Part shown: positions 17,448 to 26,283 of the stretch, one piece after another | Layout: each line of letters opens with the position of its first letter | Position numbering within the stretch: the stretch's first letter is position 1 | NCBI GenBank assembly: GCA_900107575.1 | Contig: FNQX01000019.1 | Location: 1-64,000 of the forward strand | Reading direction: 5' to 3' | DNA from: Lachnospiraceae bacterium NK3A20 | GTDB lineage: Bacteria > Bacillota > Clostridia > Lachnospirales > Lachnospiraceae | DNA length: 64,000 nt | Position numbers and translations under genes: made by a program | Notes under the pieces: generated by a model | The model's input: only the letters and a program-made list of their open reading frames with translations | Databases searched by the model: none | Told to the model about the DNA's origin: nothing

Positions 17448-18272
17448 ATGGACGGATGGTACAAAAGCGGCGAGGCGCTCCTGTCGCAAATGCGGGAGAC
17501 GAAGCTGCCGGACCACATGCTCGCGATCTGGTATCTGGGGCAGGCGGGGATTGCGGTGAAGGCGGGCGATCTGTTGTTCGGCATTGACCTGTACCTGCGG
17601 GATACGGACCGGCGCCTCCTGCCGCAGCCGTTTACGCCGGAGAGCGCGGGAGAGATTTTCGACTATGTTCTCTGCACGCACGATCATGAGGATCATCTGG
17701 ACGCGGTGACGGTCGAGGGGATGGCGAGATCTTCCAATCGGGCGAAATTCATCGTGCCTGCGCCGCACGTGCATGTGCTGCGGGAGCTTGGCATATCCTC
17801 TGAGAGAATCCTCCCTGCTCACGCATGGCACCCTCTGGAAGCCGGTGGCATCAAGCTCCTCCCGACACCGGCGGCGCACGAGGAATTCGAGTTCGACGAG
17901 AACGGCGATTACACCTGTCTTGGCTTCATCCTGGACTTCCCGGCGGGGAGGCTCTATCACGCAGGCGACACCATCGAGTGGGAGAGCATGGTGGAGGATC
18001 TGAAGCCGCAGAACATCGACATCATGTGCCTTCCGATCAACGGCTCCGACTGGAAGAGGAAACATCAGAACATCATCGGCAATCTGAACAGCCGGGAGGC
18101 CGCTGACATCGCAGACGATTGCGGCGCGGACCTCGTCATTCCGCTGCACTTCGATATGTTCGAGGGAAACGGCGAGAATCCCGCGCACTTTGCGGACTAC
18201 ATGTTCCGGGACCACAAGGGCCACCGCTTCCACATCTTCGCGCCGGGGGAGCGGTATCTATATATGAAGTGA
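17448..18272 (+). CDS. UlaG-like metallo-beta-lactamase-fold hydrolase
   Basis: A 274-residue cytosolic MBL-fold protein. The metal-binding motif is H78-x-H80-x-D82-H83 (THDHEDHLD), with further ligands in AAHEEF, YHAGDTIEW and IPLHFDMF. The overall pattern is that of the L-ascorbate-6-phosphate lactonase UlaG family, though no ascorbate PTS genes are nearby, so the substrate is open. The start at 17448 follows GGAAAGGA. It converges with an AraC regulator 27 bp away. Confidence 0.75.
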   Translation: MDGWYKSGEALLSQMRETKLPDHMLAIWYLGQAGIAVKAGDLLFGIDLYLRDTDRRLLPQPFTPESAGEIFDYVLCTHDHEDHLDAVTVEGMARSSNRAKFIVPAPHVHVLRELGISSERILPAHAWHPLEAGGIKLLPTPAAHEEFEFDENGDYTCLGFILDFPAGRLYHAGDTIEWESMVEDLKPQNIDIMCLPINGSDWKRKHQNIIGNLNSREAADIADDCGADLVIPLHFDMFEGNGENPAHFADYMFRDHKGHRFHIFAPGERYLYMK

Positions 18273-18299
18273 TGCCTGAGTTCCATACACTTCCGCTCC

Positions 18300-19394
18300 T
18301 TACAGCCACATGCTCCCGTTGCCCGGATGGAGAGAATCGGGAATCTCTGCTCCTGCCGCAATCTCATTCAGCGTATCGATCACGCGGTGAGCCGCGGCCT
18401 CATTCCTGGAATTGTAGCGGCTGCCTGAGGTTTTTCCCATCTGCATTTCGGGGTTCTCTTCCATGAGTTCCGGTGTGGCCTGCGGGGCAGCAGGGGCCGG
18501 ACTGTTATCATTCCCTGACTGGCGGCGGTACTCCCTGGGTGTCATCCCATAGTGGCGGACGAATAGCTTCGTATAATAACTCTGCTGCGTGAAGCCACAC
18601 TGGGCGGCGACTTCCGCAATGCTGAGCGAGGGGTTGCTGTGCAGATAGAGTTTGCTCACGTCCAGACGATAGTCATTCGCGAACTCGATCGGCGACTGGT
18701 GCAGGTATTTGCGGAACAGCGCACAGCATTTGCTGCGGCTCACACTCCCGGCTTCCGCGATCGCATCCAGTGAAATGACACCGGAGAAATGCAAGTGGAT
18801 GTAAGCGATCATGGAGCGCAGAATCTTCTCATCCGGTTGTGTGCGGCTGGTTGTCGTCTCCGAACCCGGCTGACCGAGGCGGTAGAGCATTGAGAGAATC
18901 AGGTGCAGATAGCCGACCACGGCCAGCGGATAGCCCGGAATCCGATCCTGGTAGAGCTCGAGCATGCGGTTCACCATCCGCAGTATTGTCCGGCGATCCA
19001 GCGTATCTTCCTGCATCAGGATATAGCCGGGGTGCGCGTCGTCCAGGAGGGCCGACATCATCTCGCTTGCGACCGACATATCGGTAACGAAAATCTTCGG
19101 GCTCGCCAGAATCGCGATGAATTCGCAGTCGCCGCCATCAATGGAACTGAGCTGATGCGTGCGGCCCACATTGATTGCCATGACATCGCCGGGCCGCAGG
19201 ATGATCTTCTGTGCGTGGATCAGGATCTGCATCTGCCCGGAAACGATCGAGACCAGCTCGAAACTGTCATTCCAGTGTGGCAGAATCTGGCTGCCGAAAT
19301 CGGAGAGATGGTCCAGATGGACCGAAACGGGGAGCTTCGGAATGTTGTAGTGCTCCTCCAGGGACAGATCGTTATGGATAGATAAATGCCGCAT
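18300..19394 (-). CDS. AraC family transcriptional regulator
   Basis: A 364-residue one-component regulator. The N-terminal cupin (residues ~35-100, PHWNDSFELVSIVSGQMQIL, LRPGDVMAINVGRTHQ) probably binds a sugar. The two helix-turn-helix motifs lie at ~205-305 (ISLDAIAEAGSVSRSKCC, SIAEVAAQCGFTQQSYYTKL), ending with the usual YGMTPREYRR. A tail of ~60 residues after the DNA-binding domain (Pro/Ala then polar) is unusual. Target genes are not obvious. Confidence 0.88.
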   Translation of the reverse strand: MRHLSIHNDLSLEEHYNIPKLPVSVHLDHLSDFGSQILPHWNDSFELVSIVSGQMQILIHAQKIILRPGDVMAINVGRTHQLSSIDGGDCEFIAILASPKIFVTDMSVASEMMSALLDDAHPGYILMQEDTLDRRTILRMVNRMLELYQDRIPGYPLAVVGYLHLILSMLYRLGQPGSETTTSRTQPDEKILRSMIAYIHLHFSGVISLDAIAEAGSVSRSKCCALFRKYLHQSPIEFANDYRLDVSKLYLHSNPSLSIAEVAAQCGFTQQSYYTKLFVRHYGMTPREYRRQSGNDNSPAPAAPQATPELMEENPEMQMGKTSGSRYNSRNEAAAHRVIDTLNEIAAGAEIPDSLHPGNGSMWL

Positions 19395-19625
19395 TACATT
19401 TTCCTTCCAGCCAGATATTCATACAAAACCAATATGATAGCGCTGTACCATAAGTTCGCAGCCAAAATTACAGGCACGAATATACGATAGTGATAAAAAT
19501 AATAGCAAATCGTGATATATTTATCCAGTTGGCTGGACTATTATGCTAATAACGATAAAAAACAATGCATCCCCGCAAACAGATGCTACCCCGATTAGTT
19601 CTTTATCGCCTTTTTCCACATGATC
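19395..19625. other. Noncoding region between the AraC and mutY genes
   Basis: AT-rich divergent region with no credible gene. It contains the palindrome-like CCAGTTGGCTGG (near 19531), a possible operator for the AraC gene. It also holds an enclosed structure: CGATAAA (near 19555) and TTTATCG (near 19602) flank the hairpin GCATC/GATGC. The region ends in an isolated plus-strand terminator, which raises the possibility of a small transcript. Confidence 0.4.
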
Positions 19626-19655
19626 CGGACGTCCCCCAAGGCGTCCGGATTTTTT
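19626..19655 (+). terminator. Isolated plus-strand terminator upstream of mutY
   Basis: TCCGGACG and CGTCCGGA pair around TCCCCCAAGG and are followed by TTTTTT. The nearest plus-strand gene upstream ends more than 1.3 kb earlier with a minus-strand gene in between. It therefore terminates either a short unannotated RNA or a leader of mutY. Confidence 0.75.
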
Positions 19656-19697
19656 GCTATCCTTGCAATCTCACCGACACGGGGTATAGTCTGAGCT

Positions 19698-20978
19698 ATG
19701 AATCCGAAGAAGAGAAGACAAAATGAGGAAGATGCTGCCTCGGAGCTCCTTGCATGGTATGACAGGGAGCGTAGAATTCTGCCCTGGCGTGAGGATCCGA
19801 CGCCCTACCATGTCTGGCTCTCCGAGATCATGTTGCAGCAGACAAGAGTCGAGGCGGCGAAGGGATATTATGAGAGATTTCTCTCGGTGCTGCCGGACAT
19901 TGCGGCTCTCGCTGCCGCAGACGAGGAGACACTGCTGAAACTCTGGGAAGGCCTTGGCTATTACAGCCGCGTGCGCAACCTTCACAAGGCGGCCGTGCAG
20001 ATCATGGAAGAGTACCAGGGCATGATGCCGGGGACGGCCGGGGAACTACGGCACCTTGCGGGGGTCGGCCCCTACACCGCGGCGGCGATCGCATCCATTG
20101 CCTTCGGGCAGCCGGTGCCGGCAGTAGATGGGAACTTCCTGCGTGTTTTCGCGCGGATGACACAGTACGGGGAGAATATCAAGACAGACGCGGCGAAGAA
20201 GGCGGCCGAAACGTATTTCACCGAAAGAATTTCGAGGGAGCGCCCGGGAGACTATAACCAGGCGGTTATGGATCTTGGCGCGACGATATGTCTGCCGAAC
20301 GGGGAGCCTCTGTGCGAACAGTGCCCCTGGAATGGGCGTTGCCTTGCGCATACGAAGACACCGGGCGAGGAAGTAACGCTCCCCGTCGTACCTAAGAAGC
20401 GACAGCGGCCCGTCGAGAAAATGACGGTATTCCTCATCCACCCGGAAACCGGGAACGGACACTGCCGGAACATGACCGGGGAAGGAGAGCCGGGGGAGGA
20501 GCCCACAGTTCTGATCCGCAAGCGTCCCGGGACGGGGCTGTTGGCGGGACTATGGGAATTCCCGAATACAGAGGGGTGGCTGAAACCGGGAGAGGCCAGG
20601 GCGTATCTTGAGACGCTGGGCTTTGACGGCGCTGCGATCCGAGAGATCCGCCCGCTCCCTCCCGCGAAACATATCTTCACCCACAAGGAGTGGAGAATGC
20701 ACGGATATGAGGTGTGGATCGATGAATTTCGGCAAAGTTCAATCCGACCTGCCGGGGACATATCTGCCGTGGAAAAAAGCGCAGAGAATGAAAACATCGC
20801 GAACCATCCGGAGAGAAGACCAAAGATGGCAGTGGATTCGGAATGGAAAGAGGCAGAGGGTGGCACAGGGAATGTGGCGGCCAGCCTGCGGGAACTCGTT
20901 GAGGATTACTCCATCCCGTCCGCGTTCGCGGCCTACGAACGACTGCTCTTTGCTGATCACACAACCCTGCTTCCCTAG
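19698..20978 (+). CDS. mutY: A/G-specific adenine DNA glycosylase
   Basis: A 426-residue base-excision enzyme that removes adenine opposite 8-oxoguanine. Catalytic E43 lies in WLSEIMLQQTRVE; the helix-hairpin-helix is LAGVGPYTAAAI; the catalytic aspartate is D144 in VDGNFLRV. The 4Fe-4S cluster ligands are C198, C206, C209 and C215 with the usual 7-2-5 spacing. The C-terminal NUDIX-like domain (KRPGTGLLAGLWEFP) recognises 8-oxoguanine. Two polar insertions (~248-268 and ~346-392) lengthen it beyond the common 350-380 residues. The ribosome-binding site is weak. Confidence 0.95.
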   Translation: MNPKKRRQNEEDAASELLAWYDRERRILPWREDPTPYHVWLSEIMLQQTRVEAAKGYYERFLSVLPDIAALAAADEETLLKLWEGLGYYSRVRNLHKAAVQIMEEYQGMMPGTAGELRHLAGVGPYTAAAIASIAFGQPVPAVDGNFLRVFARMTQYGENIKTDAAKKAAETYFTERISRERPGDYNQAVMDLGATICLPNGEPLCEQCPWNGRCLAHTKTPGEEVTLPVVPKKRQRPVEKMTVFLIHPETGNGHCRNMTGEGEPGEEPTVLIRKRPGTGLLAGLWEFPNTEGWLKPGEARAYLETLGFDGAAIREIRPLPPAKHIFTHKEWRMHGYEVWIDEFRQSSIRPAGDISAVEKSAENENIANHPERRPKMAVDSEWKEAEGGTGNVAASLRELVEDYSIPSAFAAYERLLFADHTTLLP

Positions 20979-21028
20979 CATCTGTCGAAGATGACACAGA
21001 TCGCACAGGCTGTGCTGAACAGCGATGA

Positions 21029-21826
21029 TTACAGCACCTTGCGGGCTTCGGCAAGGCGCAGGTCGAACAGCTCATAGAAATCCCTCGAAGGATCGTAGGG
21101 CGTCAGGTAGAAGACTTGCAGGATAAAAGCAGTAAGCTTCTCGGTGAAGCTCCCCCGCACGGCGGTGCCGTCCGGATTCAGCTCATCAAGAGAAGCGATC
21201 TTTGCCTGCACTTCCCGGCAGAAATAGTGCCAGTCGCTGATGTATCTCTCATACCGCGTCAGGTTGGGCACGCCCAGCCACTTGCTGATGCGCACCTTCA
21301 TCTTGCCCGGCATCGGGCAGCCGTTGTCTACGATGAAATACCGGAAAGTTCTGGTATCGGCGTCGTAGTCGCGGCCGAGCGGGAACAGGCGGCAGAAACC
21401 GGGGCGGAATGCGTGGATGGCGCAGCGTCCGTCCTCTTTGAGGAAACGGCAGACGCCCGGATTGGTCTGTGCATCCGGCGCCATACTGCCCTCCATATCA
21501 TCCACGACGCGAAGACCCATGGCGGCTGCGGCAGCGCGCGCTCCGGGAATATTCGCGGAAGAGGCCGGCGCGGCAGCAGGCTTCCAGTCCGGGTCCGGCA
21601 GCATGTGAAGGTGCGGCAGGATCATACCGCCGTCCGCATGCAGCGCGATCACATCTCGGAACAGCTCCTGCGGCGCTAACCCAAGCCCCTTCGAGAGCTG
21701 ATCCACATCGTAAGGATCCAGGTGAATCGTGTCTGACATTCCGTGGCAGCAGTCGCCGCAGCCATTACATTTCTCACAGTATACCTTGGCCATATCCTGA
21801 GCCTGAAACGTTCTTCCGGTTTCCAT
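21029..21826 (-). CDS. YkgJ family cysteine-cluster protein
   Basis: A 265-residue protein with the family's metal- or Fe-S-binding cysteines: C17, C20, C23, C26, C27 (CEKCNGCGDCCHG), then C126, C135 and C145 (GVCRFL, GRCAIHAFRPGFCRLFPLG). Proteins of this family are predicted iron-sulfur or zinc binders of unknown reaction. Residues ~82-122 are an Ala-rich low-complexity insertion. ATG at 21826 with AAAAGGAAAG is preferred to an upstream TTG. It is 19 bp downstream of rlmH, so probably co-transcribed. Confidence 0.8.
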   Translation of the reverse strand: METGRTFQAQDMAKVYCEKCNGCGDCCHGMSDTIHLDPYDVDQLSKGLGLAPQELFRDVIALHADGGMILPHLHMLPDPDWKPAAAPASSANIPGARAAAAAMGLRVVDDMEGSMAPDAQTNPGVCRFLKEDGRCAIHAFRPGFCRLFPLGRDYDADTRTFRYFIVDNGCPMPGKMKVRISKWLGVPNLTRYERYISDWHYFCREVQAKIASLDELNPDGTAVRGSFTEKLTAFILQVFYLTPYDPSRDFYELFDLRLAEARKVL

Positions 21827-21845
21827 AACTTTCCTTTTCAAAATA

Positions 21846-22322
21846 TTACTTATGGTAGCTGCGGCCTGTGCCTATCATGAAGCCGCGGTAAATCTGTTCC
21901 AGCACGAGTACCCTCGTCATCAGGTGCGTGAAAGTAAGGTCAGAGAGCTTCCAGCGGACGTTGGCGCGCTTTACCAGCGCCTCTCCCGGGCCGAGCGATC
22001 CCGCGATGACGAATACAAGGTTCGACGATTTCATCTGCCAGACGGAAAGGTGCTCCGCGAATTCCTCCGAGGACCATTCCTGCCCGTGGAGGTCCAGAAG
22101 GATCACGAAGGCGCTGTCTTTTATTTTCTCCAGAGCGCGTGCCGCCTCTTTGTCCCGGATCTCGCGGGCTTCCGATTCCCGGTCGGCGTGATCGTTGGCC
22201 TCATCCCGAACCTCGATCACCTCTGTCTTCGCGAATGCCTGGAGGCGCTTTACGTACTCCTTCGTCAGAGCGTCAAGGGACTTGTCTTTCATTTTCCCGA
22301 TTGCGATAATGGAAATATTCAT
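21846..22322 (-). CDS. rlmH: 23S rRNA pseudouridine-1915 N3-methyltransferase RlmH
   Basis: A 158-residue SPOUT methyltransferase modifying m3-pseudouridine 1915 of helix 69 on assembled 70S ribosomes. Family landmarks are MNISIIAIGKMKD, the FVILLDLHGQEWSSEEFA block, VFVIAGSLGPGE for the cofactor knot and the C-terminal TRVLVLEQIYRGFMIGTGRSYHK. The reading frame stays open upstream for ~300 codons, but that part is only the antisense of fliB. The start at 22322 matches the family. Its ribosome-binding site is poor. Confidence 0.93.
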   Translation of the reverse strand: MNISIIAIGKMKDKSLDALTKEYVKRLQAFAKTEVIEVRDEANDHADRESEAREIRDKEAARALEKIKDSAFVILLDLHGQEWSSEEFAEHLSVWQMKSSNLVFVIAGSLGPGEALVKRANVRWKLSDLTFTHLMTRVLVLEQIYRGFMIGTGRSYHK

Positions 22323-22391
22323 GTCAATGATTGTACCCTGTGGGAGGGGAAGTGACAAACCTTTCCATACAGGGAAAACAGGAGGCCTGCC

Positions 22392-23735
22392 TTGACGATT
22401 GAGTATCCGGATTATTACAACAAGTTCCGCTGCATTGCGGGCCGGTGCCCGGACACCTGCTGTGCCGGGTGGGAAGTCGATCTGGACGAGGAGAGCTGGT
22501 ATCGCTATCAGGTGGCGGGAGGCAGACTCCATGAGAAATTGCAGGAATACCTTACAGAGGAAGATGGCTGGCGCTACCTTCGGCTGACGAAAGACGGCCG
22601 CTGTCCCTTCCTCAAGGACGATAACCTGTGCGAGCTGTACGAGGTCTGTGGCGAGGATTTTCTCTCCGTGACTTGCCAGGAGCATCCAAGATATTTCATC
22701 GACTGCGGCGATTACGAGCAGCGCGACATGAGCCTTGGCTGTCCGGAGGTCGCGCGCATTCTCTTCGAAGAGGAAGGCGAGAAGATCGCATATATCCGGG
22801 AAGAAGTCGCAGATGAGGAAGACGATCGCGAAGCAAACGAGCCATACGCCGGAGCAGATGGGGATGCGGCGGGAAATGCTGCTGACATCGAAACTGAAGA
22901 AGACGAGGCAGCAGGCGAAAGTGCAGCGAACCAGGACTCGACAGAAGCTGGAGCAGCGCATGAAGATGCCGAAGATGCGACCGATGAAGAGAACCGTGAT
23001 GAAGAAAACCTCGATGAAGAGAACTTTGTGGATACGGCACTGCGGGACAGGATTCTCGCGAGGAGAGACCAGATTCTGCGTATCCTCCAGGATGCAGGCT
23101 CGCTCGAAGACAGGATGAAGCGGACGGGGGTCTGGCAGCCTGTGGATGCGTGGCAGCTGCGGGAGATCGCAACGCAGATGGAGCCGCTGAATGACGCGTG
23201 GAAGAACTGCGTTGATACCATGTTCCCGGAAGATAAGGTGACGCGAACGAACACAACGCATACCGCTGCTGACGCAACAATGATCAGCGAATCTTTTGAA
23301 GCTACAGAAAAACCCGAGCCGGAAATGGGAACAGCCGCGCAGTTTCCGGAGACTGAGCAGAACCTACAGGCGCAGCCCGCAATCCCGGAGGAATGGCTCA
23401 CGAAGTTCGCCTGTTACCTTGTATTCCGCTACTGGATTGACGCATATTACGAGAAGCAGGAGGGCGCCACAGATGGAATTGGCGATCGGCAGATAAGGAT
23501 CCATCGGGAGTGTGCAGGCGATATAGCGTCGGCAATCGATGACAGCCGACAGATCCGGCTGCTGAATCGGAGCATAGCATTAGTGCAGCGGATGTTCGCG
23601 GTGAAAATGACAGAAAACAGCTCTAATTCTGACGGTGCGAACAACGCTCTTTTGCAGAGTATGATACAGGCAGCCTCCCTGTTCTCGCGGGAGGTGGAGT
23701 TCAACGCAGACAATCTCATGCGGATGAAGAATTGA
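22392..23735 (+). CDS. fliB: FliB-type lysine-N-methylase with acidic insertion
   Basis: A 447-residue protein of the flagellin lysine N-methylase family. The conserved cysteine cluster is C14, C19, C23, C24 (CIAGRCPDTCC), followed by RCPFL, LCELY, SVTCQEHPR and SLGCPEVARIL. Residues ~138-212 are a highly acidic insertion (Asp/Glu/Ala). FliB homologues methylate surface lysines of flagellin in Salmonella; no flagellar gene occurs in the window, so the target may be elsewhere or different. The TTG start is supported by AGGAGG six bases upstream. It is divergent from rlmH. Confidence 0.82.
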   Translation: MTIEYPDYYNKFRCIAGRCPDTCCAGWEVDLDEESWYRYQVAGGRLHEKLQEYLTEEDGWRYLRLTKDGRCPFLKDDNLCELYEVCGEDFLSVTCQEHPRYFIDCGDYEQRDMSLGCPEVARILFEEEGEKIAYIREEVADEEDDREANEPYAGADGDAAGNAADIETEEDEAAGESAANQDSTEAGAAHEDAEDATDEENRDEENLDEENFVDTALRDRILARRDQILRILQDAGSLEDRMKRTGVWQPVDAWQLREIATQMEPLNDAWKNCVDTMFPEDKVTRTNTTHTAADATMISESFEATEKPEPEMGTAAQFPETEQNLQAQPAIPEEWLTKFACYLVFRYWIDAYYEKQEGATDGIGDRQIRIHRECAGDIASAIDDSRQIRLLNRSIALVQRMFAVKMTENSSNSDGANNALLQSMIQAASLFSREVEFNADNLMRMKN

Positions 23736-23769
23736 TACGCGTAGGTGATCTTACGAAATCCATGAATGA

Positions 23770-23847
23770 AGATATCTGTTCAGTACGGCCCGAAGCAAAA
23801 GCCCAAGGGCTTGCTTCTCTTGGCGTACCAAAGCAGATATTCAGCAG
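23770..23847 (+). repeat. Dispersed palindromic repeat, family 1, copy c
   Basis: The most symmetrical copy: inner palindrome GAAGCAAAAGCCC-AA-GGGCTTGCTTC and outer arms GATATCTGTTCAGTAC / GTACCAAAGCAGATATTC. It occupies most of the 127-bp gap between fliB and the esterase gene. Confidence 0.88.
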
Positions 23848-23862
23848 AAGGGGGCAAATTAA

Positions 23863-24888
23863 ATGCAGACGGAAGTCGTTACGCTGAGTGAAGAGAGGAA
23901 GGTAACACTGACCTGTTACCTTCAGCAGACAGGTGGAGAGTTCGGGCACATCACCAAGCGCCCGGCGCTCCTGTTATTGCCGGGCGGCGGGTACAGCATG
24001 TGCTCCGACAGAGAGGCGGACCCGGTTGCTTTCCCGTTCCTCGCGGCGGGATTCCAGGTTCTGATCCTGCGTTATTCGGTGCGCCCGTACTCGACATGGC
24101 CGCAGCCGCTGCGCGACTATGAGGAAGCCATGACCATGATCCGTACGCACGCGGATGCCTGGGGAATTTATGAAGACAAGATCGCGGTCTGCGGTTTTTC
24201 CGCGGGAGGGCATCTTGCGGGGAGTGCGGCGACGCTTTCATCTCTTGAGTGCAGGCCGAACGCGGCGCTTCTCATCTACCCCGTATTGAATGAAGCGTCC
24301 GCACACGACTGGCAGGCGGATGCACCTGGGCTCATTGACAAGGTGGATGAGAATACACCGCCGTGTTTCCTTGCCTGCGCGCGCAACGACGACATGGTGC
24401 CCGCGCTGAACACGCTGGAATTCACACTCGCGCTGTGCAAGGCGGACATCTCCTTCGAGAGCCATGTCTATTCCTATGGCGGACACGGATATTCCGTCGG
24501 CGATTCGACCGTCTGCGTGCCGGATTATCCCATCACACCCCGCGCGGGGCACTGGGTGGAGGATAGTATCGCGTGGCTGAAGGAGGTATTCGGAGACTTC
24601 GGCCTGCGGCAGCTGACAGCGCCCAAGGTTGGCCATTTCAGCATGGAGGATCATAGTGACCACTATTCCTTTGGCTGCACGATGGGGCAGATTCGGCAGA
24701 ATCCGGAAGCCTTTGCGGCGGCGAAGGAGCTCATCGCCGACATCCGGGCGGGCATGAGCGCCGCCAACATGCTCATGGCAGACACGGTGCTCGACAGGAT
24801 GAAAATAAAAGATCTCCTCTCGTTCGTGCCGGTGGACAGTCACGCGGTGGACGGCGTAGAGGAGAAGTTGAAGACAATTACGAAATAG
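23863..24888 (+). CDS. Alpha/beta-hydrolase, carbohydrate esterase-like
   Basis: A 341-residue cytosolic hydrolase of the BD-FAE/acetylesterase type. The oxyanion region is LLLPGGGYSMCSDREADP, the nucleophile is in VCGFSAGGHLAG, the acid in ARNDDMVPALN and the histidine in YGGHGYSVG. Such enzymes remove acetyl or feruloyl groups from oligosaccharides. After the hydrolase domain (ending near WLKEVFGDF) there is an extra ~90-residue C-terminal part with a repeated Met/Ala-rich helix. No sugar genes adjoin it. Confidence 0.82.
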   Translation: MQTEVVTLSEERKVTLTCYLQQTGGEFGHITKRPALLLLPGGGYSMCSDREADPVAFPFLAAGFQVLILRYSVRPYSTWPQPLRDYEEAMTMIRTHADAWGIYEDKIAVCGFSAGGHLAGSAATLSSLECRPNAALLIYPVLNEASAHDWQADAPGLIDKVDENTPPCFLACARNDDMVPALNTLEFTLALCKADISFESHVYSYGGHGYSVGDSTVCVPDYPITPRAGHWVEDSIAWLKEVFGDFGLRQLTAPKVGHFSMEDHSDHYSFGCTMGQIRQNPEAFAAAKELIADIRAGMSAANMLMADTVLDRMKIKDLLSFVPVDSHAVDGVEEKLKTITK

Positions 24889-25015
24889 GCTTACTTCTGG
24901 ATACAGAAGAGCCTGTATCGTAAGTTTATGATTGGCAGATGAGCAACAGCGACAGGCGCAAGACAAGCCATGCGAAGAAAAGGTCGTGCGGACAGGGGCT
25001 TACTCGCGGTGATGG

Positions 25016-26098
25016 CTATGCGATTCCGTCTTCCGGCTCCCGCAGCGCGCAGTTCGCAAAGATCATGCGGACGGCCGCCTCGTACTCTGTACGGCTCTTC
25101 GCCTTGTGGATGTTCTTGAGGAACCTGCCGTTGTCGTCGAACATGCGGCCCGCGTACACCCAGAATTCCTTCATGCGGTTGATGACGACGGTGTCGCCGC
25201 TGCTCTGCCCACGGAAACTGGTGTATTGCGCAAGGTACCTTTCATAGAGCTTCGCAGCGAAGGCGCGGAGCTCATCTTTCCCAAGTTTCTGGCCGGTTGT
25301 AATCTCGCGCACGAGTGCGGGGTTTGTGAGGAGCCCGCGCCCGATCATGAGATTTGTGCGAAGGCGGGACACCGGATCCGCACCCTCGAGGGGCGTGTTC
25401 TCCGCTTCCGAGAGGAGTGCGGTGATTTTGCGGAAGTCCGAGACTGTGTTGATATTGCCGTTGTAGCAGAGGGGGAGCCTGGTGTTTTCGCAAATGGCGC
25501 GGAATACGGACAGCTCCGGCTGGCCCGAATACAGTTCGGCGCGGGTCCTCGCGTGCACGATGAGCTCCGAGATCGGGTACTTCTCATAGATAGAGAAAAT
25601 AGCAGGCGCCTCTTCCACGTTGTCGTAGCCAAGGCGTGTTTTCACCGAAATACGAAGCGGCACAGGCGTGGTGCGGCCGGGCTCTTTCACAGGATCGGGA
25701 TCGACGAGAATCTGCTCCGCGCCCTCGCAGATTCCGTCCAGGAACCGGTCGAGACGCTCCAGGTCCTGCAACATGCCGGAACCCTTGTGTTTCACCACCA
25801 CCGTGCGAACCGGGCAGCCGAGGTTGATGTTGACCTCGCGGTAGCCCATGTCGGCGATGGATTTCGCGGTGAAGAGAAACTCATCCACATCATTCGAGAG
25901 AATTTGCGGAATGGTGGGCGTGCCTTCGTTGTTCTCCGGCAGGACATCCACCTTCTCGCGCGTCTTTAATTTTTTCGTGTAATTGGATACGACGAACGGC
26001 GTGAAATACTGCGCCATGCCTTCCGGGAAGAATTCATGGTGCGTGGTGCGATAGACGAATCCGGTATTGCCCTCAAGCGGGGCGAAGTAAAATTTCAT
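25016..26098 (-). CDS. dus: tRNA-dihydrouridine synthase family protein
   Basis: A 360-residue FMN enzyme reducing uridines of tRNA. It starts with the family signature MKFYFAPLEGNTG and has the VNINLGCPVRTVVVKHKGSGML active-site region with the conserved cysteine of NxGCP. The substrate lysine/arginine block is SVKTRLGYDNVEEAP, with LIVHARTR and LCYNGNI for FMN phosphate binding, and MIGRGLLTNP. A ribosome-binding site is not obvious; ATG at 26098 is the first residue of homology. The upstream leader contains repeat family 1 copy d. Confidence 0.93.
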   Translation of the reverse strand: MKFYFAPLEGNTGFVYRTTHHEFFPEGMAQYFTPFVVSNYTKKLKTREKVDVLPENNEGTPTIPQILSNDVDEFLFTAKSIADMGYREVNINLGCPVRTVVVKHKGSGMLQDLERLDRFLDGICEGAEQILVDPDPVKEPGRTTPVPLRISVKTRLGYDNVEEAPAIFSIYEKYPISELIVHARTRAELYSGQPELSVFRAICENTRLPLCYNGNINTVSDFRKITALLSEAENTPLEGADPVSRLRTNLMIGRGLLTNPALVREITTGQKLGKDELRAFAAKLYERYLAQYTSFRGQSSGDTVVINRMKEFWVYAGRMFDDNGRFLKNIHKAKSRTEYEAAVRMIFANCALREPEDGIA

Positions 26099-26110
26099 AT
26101 AGTGAAAATG

Positions 26111-26265
26111 GTATCTATTCAGCACAGCCCGAAGCAAAAGCCCAAGGGCTTGCTGCTGAGGGCGTACCAAAGCAGATATTCAGCAGGCAGACTGCACTTT
26201 TGCGAAGCAAAATCAGCATGTGCGGTCTGCGTAACAGTTCAGAAGTATTGGTTCTGAACTGTTAC
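26111..26265 (+). repeat. Dispersed palindromic repeat, family 1, copy d (extended)
   Basis: The basic palindrome (26111-26184) is followed by two more hairpins. One has arms CAGACTGCAC / GTGCGGTCTG. The other, at 26231-26265, has perfect 14-bp arms GTAACAGTTCAGAA / TTCTGAACTGTTAC. Copy e has the same three-hairpin build. It lies between thrH and dus, both on the minus strand. Confidence 0.88.
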
Positions 26266-26283
26266 GATAAATGACGGCGGCGA

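Noticed and set aside
15299-17587. Long plus-strand frame (from about 15839) antisense to the DUF3048 gene
   Set aside because: It has no motifs or ribosome-binding site; the minus strand has a signal peptide, AGGAGG site and recognisable domains.
22323-23261. N-terminal extension of rlmH by about 300 codons
   Set aside because: The extra part is antisense to fliB and has no motifs; RlmH proteins start at MNISIIAIGK.
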